Notes: generated by a model not told the origin, from the sequence alone. Positions 1 through 9,590 are shown, numbered from the stretch's first letter. The stretch: 64,000 nucleotides of DNA from Hephaestia caeni (GCF_003550065.1 NZ_QXDC01000004.1:124001-188000), one strand, 5' to 3'. Numbers and translations are program-made.

Positions 1-695
1 CGTTCGACGAAGGTCGTCGTCGCCCCGCGCGCGCCCGAATCGAGCACCGGCACGTGACCGAAGAGGTCGCCGACGAATTTCTCCGCCGCCGCGTCCGACC
101 CGCCGGTCTTGCGACCGTACGCCCAGGCCGCGAGGAAATTCCACCGCGCGCCGCCGCTCGTCTTGGGATTGGGCGTGATCACCGCCACGCCGGGCTTCAC
201 CAGATCGCCCCAATCCCGGATATGCTTGGGGTTGCCCTTGCGGACGAGAAACACGATCGTCGAGGTGTAGGGCGCGCTGGCATCGGGCAGGCGCTGCTCC
301 CAGTCCCTGGCGAGCACATTGCTGTTCTGCGCGATCGCATCGACGTCATAGGCGAGCGCCAGCGTGACGACATCGGCCTCGAGCCCGTCGATCACCGCGC
401 GCGATTGCTTGCCCGAGCCGCCGTGGCTCATGTTGATCGTCACGTCCTGGCCGTGCTCGGCCTTCCACTGCGCGGCGAACGCGGCGTTGATGTCTTTGTA
501 AAGCTCGCGCGTCGGATCGTAGGAGACGTTGAGCAGCTCGATCGCGCCACCGTTCGCCGCTTTGTCGGCCGACGTCTTGGAGCCGCAGCCGGCCAACGCG
601 AAGACGGCCAGCGCCCCGATCGCCGCCCCGAACCAGCGCCGACCGCGCGCGCGCGGCTGCGAAACCTGTAGAAAACGCTGTCCCCGTTCGATCAT
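1..695 (-). CDS. Sulfate ABC transporter substrate-binding lipoprotein (partial, C-terminus off window)
   Basis: Periplasmic sulfate-binding protein that would deliver sulfate (or thiosulfate) to a CysTWA permease. The reading frame stays open from an ATG at 695 to the window edge, about 231 codons, so the C-terminus is missing. A basic N-terminus and hydrophobic stretch lead to a lipobox LAGC with Cys37, which suggests a lipoprotein. Family-typical stretches are visible: [25 protein letters not shown], the [10 protein letters not shown] region and [14 protein letters not shown]. It is the third gene of a same-strand set after the SLC13 permease and the Rrf2 regulator; cysTWA would be expected beyond the left edge. 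Sbp versus CysP cannot be decided from sequence alone. Confidence 0.93.
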   Translation of the reverse strand, partial: MIERGQRFLQVSQPRARGRRWFGAAIGALAVFALAGCGSKTSADKAANGGAIELLNVSYDPTRELYKDINAAFAAQWKAEHGQDVTINMSHGGSGKQSRAVIDGLEADVVTLALAYDVDAIAQNSNVLARDWEQRLPDASAPYTSTIVFLVRKGNPKHIRDWGDLVKPGVAVITPNPKTSGGARWNFLAAWAYGRKTGGSDAAAEKFVGDLFGHVPVLDSGARGATTTFVE

Positions 696-726
696 CAGTG
701 CCTCCAGAGCCGTTAAGCCCTTATAA

Positions 727-743
727 CCTACCTGTGTAGTAGG
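727..743. promoter_or_regulatory. Candidate Rrf2-family operator upstream of the sulfate-binding gene
   Basis: A perfect inverted repeat, CCTAC-N7-GTAGG, ends about 31 bp upstream of the sulfate-binding protein start and lies just downstream of the Rrf2 regulator gene. On the minus strand TTATAA follows it directly and TTGCTT precedes it, so it would sit inside the promoter spacer. Binding by the neighbouring Rrf2 protein is inferred from position. Confidence 0.45.
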
Positions 744-766
744 CTAAAGCAACTGAAGTTTCGCTT

Positions 767-1225
767 TCAGGCGCTTCGGCGTGCGCTTTTGTCGTCCTGG
801 CGCTCGCCCTCCTCGCGCGTCAACGCATGGCCGAGCGTGCGGTTATCGAGAATCGCCCGATACGCATCATAGGCGCGGCCGAATTCGCGTCGGATGTCGC
901 ACGCCTGTTCGTTGACGCAATCCTCGCACCGCCGATAGGCCTGGCGCGACAGGCAAGGCAGCGGCGCCAACGGACCTTCGAACAGGCGCAAAACCTCGCC
1001 GAAGGTGATCATATCGGCGGGGCGCAGCATCACATAGCCGCCGTGCTTGCCGCGGCGACTCTCGAGCAACCCGGCATTGCGAAGATCGACGAGGATCTGT
1101 TCGAGGAACTTGTGTGGGATGGCGTGGCGCGTCGCGATCTCGGCGCTCGTCAGCGGCTGGCCATCGGGCATCTCGGCAATGGCGAGCAGCGCCCGGAACG
1201 CATAACGGGCCTTGTTGGAGATCAT
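767..1225 (-). CDS. Rrf2 family transcriptional regulator, probable sulfur-assimilation regulator
   Basis: Winged-helix DNA-binding regulator of the Rrf2 group (IscR, CymR, NsrR relatives), 152 residues. The N-terminus MISNKARYAFRALLAIAE and the HGGYVMLRP wing are typical. Four cysteines (91, 100, 103, 109) lie in the region where Fe-S-binding members carry their ligands, so cluster or redox sensing is plausible but unproven. It sits between an SLC13 permease and a sulfate-binding protein on the same strand, which points to control of sulfate uptake or cysteine synthesis rather than Fe-S biogenesis. The short upstream gap (1226-1277) contains two CTAGG half-sites that could allow autoregulation; this is weak. 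Confidence 0.88.
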   Translation of the reverse strand: MISNKARYAFRALLAIAEMPDGQPLTSAEIATRHAIPHKFLEQILVDLRNAGLLESRRGKHGGYVMLRPADMITFGEVLRLFEGPLAPLPCLSRQAYRRCEDCVNEQACDIRREFGRAYDAYRAILDNRTLGHALTREEGERQDDKSARRSA

Positions 1226-1277
1226 CGAACAAATCCTAGTGGAAATATGGGGAACCTAGCAGAATTTTGGGCGGCTG

Positions 1278-2987
1278 TCATATCCAGAACACCCGGATCC
1301 CCAGCAACGCGACGATCAGGTTCACCGCCAGCAGCGGCAGCCCCAGCTTGGGAAAATCGCGGAAGCGATACCCCGCCGCCCCCATCACGACCGCATTGTT
1401 GTGATGGCCGAACGGCGTCAGGAAATCGAGCGACGCCCCGATCGCCACCGCAACCAGCAGCGGCTCGATCGGTATCCCCGATCGCGTCGCGACCCCGGCG
1501 GCAACCGGACTCAGCACCGCGGCGACCGAAACATTGTCGACGAACGGCGTGAGCAGTGCTGCGAACCCCAATGTCGCCCCCACGACGACGATCGGATCGG
1601 CCGTCGGCAGATGGCCGACGACCGCGTCGGCGATGACGCGCGCCGCGCCGGTTTGTTCGACCGCCATGCCCAGCGGGATCATGCACGCCAGCAGGATCAC
1701 GATCGTCCAGTTGACGTCCTGCAACCCGCTGCGTAGCCGCAGCGAGCCGGTCAGCGCCATCGCCAACACGACGCCGCCGAACGCGATTTCGGGCGGCACC
1801 AGCCCGAGTGCGGTCGACGCCACCCCGATCGCGAACACCGCCACCGACAGGAACGCATCGGGGCGCGCGGCTGCCGGGGCTTGCGGCATCAGCGCCAGCA
1901 GCCCCGCGTCGACGATCGCCTCGCGCAACACCTCGCGCTCGCCCGCGAGCAGCAGCACGTCGCCGAGGCCGATCTGGAGGTCGCCGAACCCGCCCTCTAT
2001 CCGCCGCCGCCGGCTGGCGATGCCGATCACCCGCACACCGCGCTCGGCCAATGTGTCGAGCGCACCGATCCGCGATCCCACCAGATAGCTGTCGGGGGTC
2101 ACGACCGCCTCGATCCGCTCGTCCGGCCCGGTCGGGCGGTGAATCGCGTCGAGCGCGTCGAGGCCGCCTTCGACCAGCACGACATCCCCCGGTTCGACGT
2201 GCATCGTATCGCGCCGTGCAAAAACGTGCCGTCCATCGCGAACGATGCCGTGCAGCGTCAACGCATGACGCTGCTCGATCGCAGCCGCCGACAAGCCGAC
2301 CAGCGCCGATCCGGGCAGCGCCCGCAATTCGGTGACGAACGCGCCCGGCGTCCCGGCGGCCGCGCTCACATCGGGTTCGAACCGCCGGAACAAACGCGGC
2401 GCCACGATCACCATCCAGCCGATGCCGAGCATGGCGATCGGCCCCCCTACCGAACCGAACGCGAAATAGCCGAACCCGCCCCCCGTCTGCGCCACCTTCC
2501 AATCGTTGACGATCAGGTTGGCGGGGGTGCCGGTGAGCGAGCACATGCCCCCCATCAGGGTCGCGAACGACAGCGGCATCAGCATCCGCGCGGGCGCGAT
2601 CCCCAGCCGCGTACACACCGACAGCGCTACCGGAAAGATCAGCGCCAGCGCCCCGATATTGTTCATGAACACCGAGACGAACGCCGCCGCCGCGCACAAT
2701 ATCGCCAGCGCGATTCGCTCGCCCCCGGCGCGGTCGACGATCAGCCGCGCGAACGATTCCACCGCGCGCGTCCGCGCCAGCACCGAGACGATCAGCAGGA
2801 TTTCGACGACCGTGATCACCGCCGGGCTCGAAAAGCCGCCGAACAGTGCGGTCGAGGGAACCAGCCCGATCGCGAAGGCCGTTGCCAGCCCGGTCAGCGC
2901 CACCAGTTCCACCCGGAAACGGTCGAGCGCGTAAGCGACGAACATGGTGCCCAGCAGGATTATGATGGCGACTTGATCGATCGTCAT
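1278..2987 (-). CDS. SLC13/DASS-type permease with internal TrkA-C domain (probable sulfate permease)
   Basis: Polytopic inner-membrane anion transporter of the divalent anion/sodium symporter family. From the ATG at 2987 the protein has 569 residues; an upstream in-frame start at 3047 adds 20 residues without family features. Hydrophobic N-terminal helices are followed by the motif SLTGTPANLIV, a soluble RCK_C (TrkA-C) segment around residues 190-290 (HVEPGDVVLVEGG), and a second helical bundle containing LTPFVDNVSVAAVL and SLDFLTPFGHHNN. SLC13 proteins with RCK domains are often sulfate importers. The sulfate-binding protein and Rrf2 regulator just downstream support that substrate; dicarboxylates remain possible. 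Confidence 0.88.
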   Translation of the reverse strand: MTIDQVAIIILLGTMFVAYALDRFRVELVALTGLATAFAIGLVPSTALFGGFSSPAVITVVEILLIVSVLARTRAVESFARLIVDRAGGERIALAILCAAAAFVSVFMNNIGALALIFPVALSVCTRLGIAPARMLMPLSFATLMGGMCSLTGTPANLIVNDWKVAQTGGGFGYFAFGSVGGPIAMLGIGWMVIVAPRLFRRFEPDVSAAAGTPGAFVTELRALPGSALVGLSAAAIEQRHALTLHGIVRDGRHVFARRDTMHVEPGDVVLVEGGLDALDAIHRPTGPDERIEAVVTPDSYLVGSRIGALDTLAERGVRVIGIASRRRRIEGGFGDLQIGLGDVLLLAGEREVLREAIVDAGLLALMPQAPAAARPDAFLSVAVFAIGVASTALGLVPPEIAFGGVVLAMALTGSLRLRSGLQDVNWTIVILLACMIPLGMAVEQTGAARVIADAVVGHLPTADPIVVVGATLGFAALLTPFVDNVSVAAVLSPVAAGVATRSGIPIEPLLVAVAIGASLDFLTPFGHHNNAVVMGAAGYRFRDFPKLGLPLLAVNLIVALLGIRVFWI

Positions 2988-3247
2988 GAACACCGTATCC
3001 GCGCGTCCTTGATCCAGATGCTTATCGGCTAAGCGCGCGATGACCAAGAACCGCGAACGGCCGATTCGGAAGCGCTGGGGAAAAATGGCGTCCCATCCGA
3101 CGGCCGCACCTTAAGCGACCATCGAAACCCGCGAGCCAGGCGCTCGAGGCCGAATCCGGCCCGTGCCGTCCTCGCGAATGGGCAGCAACGCTATACCGGC
3201 CAATGTTCCGCCTGCCGCCGCTGCGGCTGGCCAATTTCGTGAGTCCC

Positions 3248-5029
3248 ATGCCCTTTTCCGATCTCCCCCCCGTCCTCGTCCAGGCCCTTACCGAGCACGG
3301 CTACACCGCCCCCACCCCGGTCCAGGCCGCGGTCCTCACGCCTGAGGCGCCGGGCCGCGATCTCGTGGTCTCCGCGCAAACGGGATCGGGAAAGACGGTG
3401 GCGTTCGGCCTCGCGCTCGCCACCGATCTGCTCGACGACGACGACGACGACGGCACGCTCCTGCCCGCCGAGACGCCACGTGCGCTGGTGATCGCGCCGA
3501 CGCGCGAACTCGCGTTGCAGGTCAGCCGCGAACTCGCCTGGCTGTACGGCAAGGCCGGCGCGCGGATCGCGACCTGCGTCGGCGGGATGGACGCCGCGAA
3601 GGAGCGGCGGTCGCTGCGCGGCGGCGCGCATATCGTCGTCGGCACACCGGGGCGGCTGCGCGACCATCTCGAACGCGGGGCGCTCGATCTGTCGGCGCTC
3701 AAGGCCGCGGTGCTCGACGAAGCCGACGAGATGCTCGACATGGGCTTTCGCGAGGATCTCGAACAGATCCTCGATGCCACCCTCGACGGGCGCCGCACGC
3801 TGCTGTTCTCCGCGACGATGCCACGCCCGATCGTCGCGCTCGCCAAACGCTATCAGCGCGACGCGCTGCGCATCTCGACCGTCAGCGACGAACGCGGGCA
3901 TGGCGACATCACCTATCAGGCGGTCACCATCTCGCCGTCCGAAACCGAGGCCGCGGTAATCAACCTGCTGCGCTTCCACGAGGCGGAAACCGCGCTGCTG
4001 TTCTGCGCGACGCGCGACAATGTCCGCCGCTTCCACGCCACCCTGCTCGAACGCGGCTTCTCGGCGGTCGCGCTGTCGGGCGAACATTCGCAATCCGAAC
4101 GCAACCACGCGCTCCAGGCGCTCCGCGATCGGCGCGCGCGAATCTGCGTCGCCACCGATGTCGCCGCGCGCGGCATCGATCTGCCGAGCCTCGGGCTCGT
4201 CATCCATGTCGAAATCCCCCGCGATCCCGAAGCGCTCCAGCATCGCTCGGGCCGCACCGGCCGCGCCGGCAAGAAGGGAACGGCGGTGCTCGTCGTCCCC
4301 TATCAGCGGCGCAAGCGCGTCGAATCGCTGCTGCGCGCGGCGAAGGTCACCGCCGAGTGGATCGAGGCGCCGACCCCCGAGGCGATCCGCAAGCAGGACC
4401 GCGAACGCCTGCTCGCCGCCTTGCTCGAGCCTGTCGCGTTCGACGACGAGGATCGCGCGCTCGCCGAGCGGCTGATGGCCGAGCGCCCGGCCGCCGACAT
4501 CGCCGCCGCTTTGGTGCGCGCGCACCGCGCGCAGATGCCCCAGCCCGAGGAATTGATCGGCAACAGCCCCGATGCACGCCGCGCCGCGCAGGCCGAGCGC
4601 CACCGGCCGGGGTTCGAGGACACTGTCTGGTTCCGCATGGATATCGGCCGCCGCCAGAATGCCGATCCGCGCTGGCTGCTGCCGTTGCTGTGCCGGCGCG
4701 GCCACATCACCAAGAACGAGGTCGGCGCGATCCGGATCGGCGTGAACGAAACCCATTTCCAGATTCCGCGTGCGATCTCGGGCAAGTTCAGCGCCGCCGT
4801 CGCGCGGACCGTCGGTGCGGAAGGCGGGGACGATCCCGTCCACATCGAGCCGTCACAGGCCGGCCCGCGTGAAAGCGCGCGCGCGAACCGCGCGGGCGGC
4901 CCCCGTCCCCACGCCGGCGCCGCGCCCTATAAAGCGCGCCCGAACGGTCGCGGTCCGGGCAAGGGCGGCAAACCGTTCCGCAAGCCCGGCGATCGCGGCC
5001 CGGGGAATCGGGGCGGCCACCACAAATGA
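3248..5029 (+). CDS. DEAD-box ATP-dependent RNA helicase, DbpA/DeaD type
   Basis: ATP-dependent RNA helicase of 593 residues from the ATG at 3248; an earlier in-frame start adds 15 residues. Motifs run in order: Walker A AQTGSGKT (about 43-50), [18 protein letters not shown] (about 156), SAT, and the C-terminal helicase motif [10 protein letters not shown] (about 332). A run of five aspartates (DDDDD) follows the first motif. The C-terminal part ([16 protein letters not shown]) resembles the DbpA RNA-binding domain, and the tail is basic and Gly/Pro/Arg-rich. The likely role is in ribosome assembly or RNA turnover. The next gene overlaps its stop codon by 4 bp, so the two are probably co-transcribed. 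Confidence 0.95.
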   Translation: MPFSDLPPVLVQALTEHGYTAPTPVQAAVLTPEAPGRDLVVSAQTGSGKTVAFGLALATDLLDDDDDDGTLLPAETPRALVIAPTRELALQVSRELAWLYGKAGARIATCVGGMDAAKERRSLRGGAHIVVGTPGRLRDHLERGALDLSALKAAVLDEADEMLDMGFREDLEQILDATLDGRRTLLFSATMPRPIVALAKRYQRDALRISTVSDERGHGDITYQAVTISPSETEAAVINLLRFHEAETALLFCATRDNVRRFHATLLERGFSAVALSGEHSQSERNHALQALRDRRARICVATDVAARGIDLPSLGLVIHVEIPRDPEALQHRSGRTGRAGKKGTAVLVVPYQRRKRVESLLRAAKVTAEWIEAPTPEAIRKQDRERLLAALLEPVAFDDEDRALAERLMAERPAADIAAALVRAHRAQMPQPEELIGNSPDARRAAQAERHRPGFEDTVWFRMDIGRRQNADPRWLLPLLCRRGHITKNEVGAIRIGVNETHFQIPRAISGKFSAAVARTVGAEGGDDPVHIEPSQAGPRESARANRAGGPRPHAGAAPYKARPNGRGPGKGGKPFRKPGDRGPGNRGGHHK

Positions 5030-5475
5030 CCGTCCGCATCCTCGTCGATGCCGATGCCTGCCCGGTCAAGGACGAGATCTACAAGGTCGCGTGGCGCCAC
5101 AACGTGCCGGTGACGATCGTCAGCAACAGCCGCCTGCGCGTGCCCGACCATCCGCTGATCGGCGGCGTCGTGGTCGGCGACGCGTTCGACGCGGCCGATG
5201 ACTGGATCGCCGAGCGCAGCGATCCCGCCGCGATCGTCGTCACCGCCGACATCCTGCTCGCCGATCGATGCCTCAAGGTGGGTGCCACCGTCATCGCGCC
5301 GACCGGCAAGCCCTTCACCGCCAATTCGATCGGCGGCGCGATCGCGGTGCGCGCGATCATGGCCGATCTGCGCGCAGGCGGCGATGTGATCGGCGGCCCC
5401 GCGCCTTTTTCAAAGACCGATCGCTCACGCTTCCTGCAAGCGCTCGATACCGCGCTGGTGCGGCTCAACCGCTAG
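5026..5475 (+). CDS. YaiI/YqxD family protein (UPF0178)
   Basis: Small conserved cytoplasmic protein of 149 residues. The N-terminus [17 protein letters not shown] carries the aspartate-rich signature of the YaiI/YqxD (DUF188) family, which has a PIN-like fold in related proteins. [18 protein letters not shown] and [15 protein letters not shown] are conserved family segments. The molecular function is not established. Its ATG overlaps the helicase stop codon (ATGA), indicating translational coupling. A REP pair follows 21 bp after its stop. Confidence 0.92.
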   Translation: MTVRILVDADACPVKDEIYKVAWRHNVPVTIVSNSRLRVPDHPLIGGVVVGDAFDAADDWIAERSDPAAIVVTADILLADRCLKVGATVIAPTGKPFTANSIGGAIAVRAIMADLRAGGDVIGGPAPFSKTDRSRFLQALDTALVRLNR

Positions 5476-5496
5476 GCTGTATCGACATTCAGGGTC

Positions 5497-5584
5497 CGTT
5501 CGTGCTGAGCCTGTCGAAGCACCGTCCTTCTTGCGGCGGCGTCGAGAGAAAGAACGGCCCTTCGACAAGCTCAGGGCGAACGGG
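5497..5584. repeat. REP-like inverted pair, family A
   Basis: Two oppositely oriented units, CGTGCTGAGCCTGTCGAAGC and its near-complement CCCTTCGACAAGCTCAGGGC, are separated by about 30 bp and could form a long stem. Further copies are at 17507, 46026 and 46352. It lies between the YaiI gene and the rplJ leader. The rest of 5476-5748 shows no convincing gene. Confidence 0.85.
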
Positions 5585-5748
5585 TCCGGATTAGCGCTCT
5601 TGGTGCTCGGTTGTGGAAGCGACCCCCGCCCGCTTCCCCACTCCTCGACAATTGACTCTGGCGCCCGAAGCGCTAGAGGGCAGCGCTTGATCGGGCCTCG
5701 GCCCGGTCGCCGTCCGAGACAGCGGGTGGGCCTCGGCCCTTAATCTCC

Positions 5749-5910
5749 CGCCGAGACGGGGAAAAGGATTTCGGTTCGGCCGCCGATGCGCGCCGATCTG
5801 CCGCTGCCATGCGGCGCCCTTCCCCATCGCAAGGACAAACCGGGTGCGGGTTCGCCCTCGCCCGGCGTGTAACCGGGCCTCTTTCGAGAGGCCCAAACGT
5901 GGAGAATGGC
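5749..5910 (+). promoter_or_regulatory. Candidate ribosomal protein L10 leader of the rplJL operon
   Basis: GC-rich untranslated stretch directly upstream of rplJ with several self-complementary segments, for example CGGGCCTCTTTCGAGAGGCCC at its 3-prime end and GGGTGCGGGTTCGCCCTCGCCC before it. In many bacteria L10-L7/L12 bind such a leader to repress rplJL translation. Assignment rests on position and visible stems; no covariance model was run. Confidence 0.5.
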
Positions 5911-6426
5911 ATGGATCGTGCTCAAAAGACCGAGGCCGTTGCCGAGCTGAACCGCACCTTCAACGAGGTCGGCGTGGTGGTCGTCACCCGCAACCTCGGG
6001 CTCACCGTCGCGCAGTCGACCGAGCTTCGGATCAAGATGCGGGAAGCTGGCGCGACCTATAAGGTCTCGAAGAACAAGCTTGCCAAGATCGCGCTCAAGG
6101 ACACCGATTACGCCGGCATCAGCGACCTGCTGACCGGCCCGGTGGGCCTTGCCACCTCGTCCGATCCGGTTGCCGCCGCCAAGGTGGTCGCCGATTTCGC
6201 GAAGACCAACGACAAGTTGGAAATCGTCGGCGGGGCGATGGGGGCGACGATCCTCGACGTCAAGGGTGTGAACGCACTCGCCGCGCTGCCGTCGCTCGAC
6301 GAGCTGCGGGCCAAGATCGTGGGCCTCGTCCAGGCGCCCGCGACCAAGCTCGCCCAGCTCACGAACGCCCCGGCATCGAAGCTCGCGCGCGTGTTCGCCG
6401 CCTATGGCGACAAGGACGCCGCCTGA
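5911..6426 (+). CDS. rplJ: 50S ribosomal protein L10
   Basis: Base of the ribosomal stalk; binds 23S rRNA and anchors L7/L12 dimers. The start [13 protein letters not shown] at 5911 matches alphaproteobacterial L10 and gives 171 residues, the normal length; the open frame extending to 5809 is leader sequence. [21 protein letters not shown] is the conserved rRNA-binding segment and the C-terminal helix ([15 protein letters not shown]) is the L7/L12 dock. rplL follows after 72 bp. Expression is probably controlled by binding of the L10-L7/L12 complex to the upstream leader. Confidence 0.98.
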   Translation: MDRAQKTEAVAELNRTFNEVGVVVVTRNLGLTVAQSTELRIKMREAGATYKVSKNKLAKIALKDTDYAGISDLLTGPVGLATSSDPVAAAKVVADFAKTNDKLEIVGGAMGATILDVKGVNALAALPSLDELRAKIVGLVQAPATKLAQLTNAPASKLARVFAAYGDKDAA

Positions 6427-6498
6427 ACGATCGATCAGGCTCAATTCGACGTTATCGACCTGAACAATTGGGGGCTTTCCCCCGCATGGAGACTTAAA

Positions 6499-6879
6499 AT
6501 GGCTGACCTTAGCAAGATTGTTGACCAGCTTTCGGAACTGACCGTCCTCGAGGCCGCTGACCTCGCCAAGCTGCTCGAAGAGAAGTGGGGCGTTTCGGCC
6601 GCTGCCGCGGTTGCGGTTGCCGGCCCGGCCGCCGGTGGCGCCGGTGGCGGTGCCGCCGAAGAAGCCAAGGACGAGTTCGACGTGATCCTCACCGGCGACG
6701 GTGGCAAGAAGATCAACGTCATCAAGGAAGTCCGCGCGATCACCCAGCTCGGCCTGACCGAAGCCAAGGCGCTCGTCGAAGGCGCGCCCAAGGCCGTCAA
6801 GGAAGGCGTGAACAAGGAAGAGGCCGAGAAGATCAAGGCCCAGCTCGAAGCCGCCGGCGCGACTGTCGAACTGAAGTAA
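6499..6879 (+). CDS. rplL: 50S ribosomal protein L7/L12
   Basis: Stalk protein that recruits translational GTPases. It has 126 residues in the usual layout: N-terminal dimerisation helix ([18 protein letters not shown]), Ala/Gly-rich hinge at about 36-56, and a C-terminal globular domain with the factor-binding stretch [23 protein letters not shown] strong hairpin terminator follows at 6931, and the next gene is a surface-protein gene on the other strand. rpoB is therefore not directly downstream here, unlike the classical rplJL-rpoBC arrangement. Confidence 0.98.
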   Translation: MADLSKIVDQLSELTVLEAADLAKLLEEKWGVSAAAAVAVAGPAAGGAGGGAAEEAKDEFDVILTGDGGKKINVIKEVRAITQLGLTEAKALVEGAPKAVKEGVNKEEAEKIKAQLEAAGATVELK

Positions 6880-6893
6880 GCCGCAAGGCTTGT

Positions 6894-6920
6894 TTCATCC
6901 CGGCGCAGGCCGGGATCCAG
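6894..6920. repeat. Single REP-like unit, family B type
   Basis: A short palindrome, CATCCCGGCGCAGGCCGGGAT, lies between the rplL stop and its terminator. It resembles half of the GTCATGCC..GGC elements found elsewhere in the window. Confidence 0.5.
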
Positions 6921-6930
6921 AACAAAAAGA

Positions 6931-6967
6931 AAGGGCGGCTTCCCACGCGGGGAGCCGCCCTTTTGCT
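6931..6967 (+). terminator. Rho-independent terminator after rplL
   Basis: Long GC stem GGGCGGCTTCCC / GGGGAGCCGCCC with an ACGC loop, followed by TTTTGCTTT. It would end rplJL transcription. A preceding A-rich stretch (AACAAAAAGAAA) could make it work in the opposite direction too. Confidence 0.88.
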
Positions 6968-7003
6968 TTCACGTGGATTGCGGCCCCGGCCCGCTTCCAC
7001 CAA

Positions 7004-7414
7004 TCAGCGACACTTGATGTCGCCGCGATCCAGCTCGCGGCCCAGCAGCGCGCCGCCGCCCGCGCCCAGCAAAGTGCCGAGCGTCTTGCCGCCGCCGATC
7101 ACCTGATCGCCGAACAAATTGCCGAGCACGCCGCCTGCGACCGCACCGATCACCAGACCGGTCGTGCCGTCGTCGCGTTTGCAGTAATAGCGCCCGTCAT
7201 TGCCGCGATAGATGCGGTCGTTGCGGCTCATGCGGCGCTCGTGGCGCTTGCTGCGCGCCTTGTAATGGTTGGACGGGTTCCAGTTGCGGTTGTTATGGTC
7301 GCCCTGCCAGCGATAATCGCGATCGCGATGATGGCGCTGCGCGGCGGCCGGGGTCGGCAACGCCACTGGAGCCGCCACCGCGAGCGCGGTGAATGCGATC
7401 AGAAACTTCTTCAT
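7004..7414 (-). CDS. Glycine-zipper (17 kDa surface antigen-like) exported protein
   Basis: Probable outer-membrane or periplasmic protein of 136 residues; function unknown. The ATG at 7414 gives a clear signal peptide (MKKFLIAFTALAVAAP, cleavage near AAA-Q). The middle is basic and rich in His, Arg and Asn. The C-terminal part contains small-residue repeats GLVIGAVAGGVLGNLFGD and LGTLLGAGGGALLGRELD, the glycine-zipper 2TM pattern of the Rickettsia 17 kDa antigen family. Such proteins are often envelope-integrity lipoproteins, but no lipobox is visible here. A single Cys lies near the C-terminus (DIKCR). Confidence 0.85.
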   Translation of the reverse strand: MKKFLIAFTALAVAAPVALPTPAAAQRHHRDRDYRWQGDHNNRNWNPSNHYKARSKRHERRMSRNDRIYRGNDGRYYCKRDDGTTGLVIGAVAGGVLGNLFGDQVIGGGKTLGTLLGAGGGALLGRELDRGDIKCR

Positions 7415-7502
7415 CGTGTCGTTCCTTCCAAAAGACCCCGTCTCAATGCCGGAGCGCGCGGGAAGGTTGCATGAACGCAATGCTCATTCGCGCGACAGGC
7501 AA

Positions 7503-7533
7503 GGCGGCCGCGCGCGCCCGGCGCGGGCCGCCC
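7503..7533 (-). terminator. GC-rich hairpin after the CocE-type gene
   Basis: Self-complementary GGCGGCC..GGGCCGCC lies just past the stop codon of the minus-strand hydrolase gene. There is no clear T-run, so factor-independent termination is uncertain. Confidence 0.35.
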
Positions 7534-7540
7534 CGTTCGG

Positions 7541-9499
7541 TCAGTTCGCCCCCGTCGCCATCGCCGCCGATTGATCGAGCGGCACCACCGGCAGCCACAC
7601 CTTGCTGCCCTCGGCGCCGCCCCGCATCAGCGTGATCGTCGCCTTCTGGTAATCCTTCTTGTCGGCGAAGAAGATGTTGGGGACATATTTCTGCGGATTG
7701 CGATCGTAGAGCGGGAACAGGCTCGACTGCACTTGCACCATGATCCGGTGCCCGGGCTGAAACACATGGTTCACCGTCGGCAGGCGGAACTTGTATTCCT
7801 GCACCTGATTGGCGGGGATCGGCGAGGGATGCGCGAAGCTCTTGCGATAGCGGCCGCGGAAAATGTCGAGGCTGATCGCGAGCTGATAGCCGCCCATCTT
7901 CGCATCGGTGGCATTCTCGGCCGGAAAGACGTCGATCACCTTGACGACGAAATCGCCGTCGGTGCCCGTCGTCTTGGCGAACAGATCGGCGATCGGCGCG
8001 CCCGAAACACGCACCGCCTCCGTCAACACCGGCGTCTGATAGGTCATCACGTCGGTGCGCCCGTCGAAGCTGCGCTGATCCTGCACCAGCCAGTCGGGCC
8101 AGCGGCCGTCGCCGAAATTCACCGGCCGCGGCAGATGCGGCACCGGCTTGGCGGGATCGGAGACATAGCTGTCGCCCCCCGCCGCGGGCACATCGAAACC
8201 GAGCCCGCCCTCGGCCTGAAGGTAGATCGGCTTGAGCGCGTTGGCGCAGCCCTCGACGCACGCGAGCGGCCAGGTCGAGAAGCGATCCCAGTGGTTCTCG
8301 CCGGTGTTGTAGATCGCCGCCGCAGGCAGCCTCACCGCGGGGCCGTCGTTCAGATACTGGTTGAAGAAGGGCAGCACCATATCCTCGCGGAATTGCGCGG
8401 CGGTGTCGCCGTTCCAGGTGAACGGGCCAAGGCTCCGGCCCTCGCGGTTGATCTGGCTGTGCCGCCACGGCCCCATGACGAGATGGTTGTTGCCCATGTG
8501 GCCCGCCGCCTTGAGCGCTTCCCAACTCGTGATCGCGCCGTACATATCCTCTTGGTCCCACAACCCCTGTTCCCAGATCGTCGGGACGTTGGACGGATTG
8601 GCGGCGATCAGCTTGTCGAGCGCCTGCCCCTGCCAATATTCGTCATAGGCGGCATGCTCGCTGGTCCGCTGCCAGAAGGGCAATTGATCGTAGCCCGATT
8701 TCTTCGTCCACGCGCCCGCCGAGCCGATCTCGCGGAAATTGTCGTAATCGTCATAGCCGCCCGACGGCGGCGCCTTGCCGCGCCCCTTGTAACCGGTCTG
8801 CCCGCCGATCCAGCCGATGTTGGCGAGGCGGAAGGCGCCGTAATGGAACCAGTCGTCCCCCATCCAGCCGTCGACCATCGGGCTTTCGGGCACCGCCGCC
8901 TTCAATGCCGGATGCGGATGGAGCAGCGCCATCACTACGGTGAAGCCCTCGTAGGACGATCCGATCATGCCGACTTTGCCGTTCGATTGCGGCAGGTTGG
9001 CCTTGTTCACCAGCCAGTCGATCGTGTCATAGGCGTCGGTGACGTGATCGGTGTCGGTCGGGTTGAGCGGCCCCTTCACTGGGCGCGTGACGACATAGAC
9101 GCCTTCGGACCCGTATTTGCCGCGCACGTCCTGATAGACACGGATATAACCCGCCTTGACGAACGGCTCGTCGGCGAGCGGCAACGTCGAGAGCATCGAC
9201 GGCGAGTCCATCCGCTCGGCGCGCCCCGCGGCATTGTACGGCGTGCGCGTCAGCACGATCGGCGCGTTGGTTGCGCCCTTGGGGATGACGATGACGGTAT
9301 AGAGCTTCACGCCGTCGCGCATCGGGATCATCACCTCGCGCTTGATGTAATCGCGCGCGACTGTGGGTGGCGTGAAGTCCGCCGGGATGTCGCCCTTGGG
9401 CGGCCAGATATCCGCCGGCACCTGCTGCGCGACCGCAAACCCGGTGCCCGTCGCTGCCAGAACCAGGGCGAGCGCCGCCCCTCCAAATCGAATGCGCAT
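7541..9499 (-). CDS. CocE/NonD family hydrolase (X-Pro dipeptidyl-peptidase S15 type), secreted
   Basis: Alpha/beta-hydrolase of the cocaine-esterase/X-Pro dipeptidyl-peptidase group; members cleave acyl or amide bonds, including beta-lactam ester side chains. From the ATG at 9499 it has 652 residues with a signal peptide (ALALVLAATGTGFAVAQQ). IPMRDGVKLYTVIVIPKG opens the catalytic domain, and the nucleophile elbow GSSYEGF places Ser at about 182. A histidine-containing NHVFQPGHRIMVQVQSS near the C-terminus belongs to the C-terminal X-Pro_dipeptidase domain. The substrate cannot be told from sequence. It stands alone, with the phasin gene upstream on the same strand. Confidence 0.92.
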   Translation of the reverse strand: MRIRFGGAALALVLAATGTGFAVAQQVPADIWPPKGDIPADFTPPTVARDYIKREVMIPMRDGVKLYTVIVIPKGATNAPIVLTRTPYNAAGRAERMDSPSMLSTLPLADEPFVKAGYIRVYQDVRGKYGSEGVYVVTRPVKGPLNPTDTDHVTDAYDTIDWLVNKANLPQSNGKVGMIGSSYEGFTVVMALLHPHPALKAAVPESPMVDGWMGDDWFHYGAFRLANIGWIGGQTGYKGRGKAPPSGGYDDYDNFREIGSAGAWTKKSGYDQLPFWQRTSEHAAYDEYWQGQALDKLIAANPSNVPTIWEQGLWDQEDMYGAITSWEALKAAGHMGNNHLVMGPWRHSQINREGRSLGPFTWNGDTAAQFREDMVLPFFNQYLNDGPAVRLPAAAIYNTGENHWDRFSTWPLACVEGCANALKPIYLQAEGGLGFDVPAAGGDSYVSDPAKPVPHLPRPVNFGDGRWPDWLVQDQRSFDGRTDVMTYQTPVLTEAVRVSGAPIADLFAKTTGTDGDFVVKVIDVFPAENATDAKMGGYQLAISLDIFRGRYRKSFAHPSPIPANQVQEYKFRLPTVNHVFQPGHRIMVQVQSSLFPLYDRNPQKYVPNIFFADKKDYQKATITLMRGGAEGSKVWLPVVPLDQSAAMATGAN

Positions 9500-9590
9500 G
9501 ATCCTGCCCCTCAATTCTGTCGTGATGCGACTTGCTAGCACATCACGGCCTCAGAGGAAGCGCGCGCGCGACGACCCGAGGGACGCCGTC

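Noticed and set aside
3191..4843. 550-residue open frame on the minus strand
   Set aside because: It lies antisense to the intact DEAD-box helicase; long antisense frames are expected in such GC-rich DNA, and it shows no recognisable motif.
7571..9538. 655-residue open frame on the plus strand
   Set aside because: It is a shadow of the CocE-type hydrolase gene; its composition is His/Arg-rich without domains.
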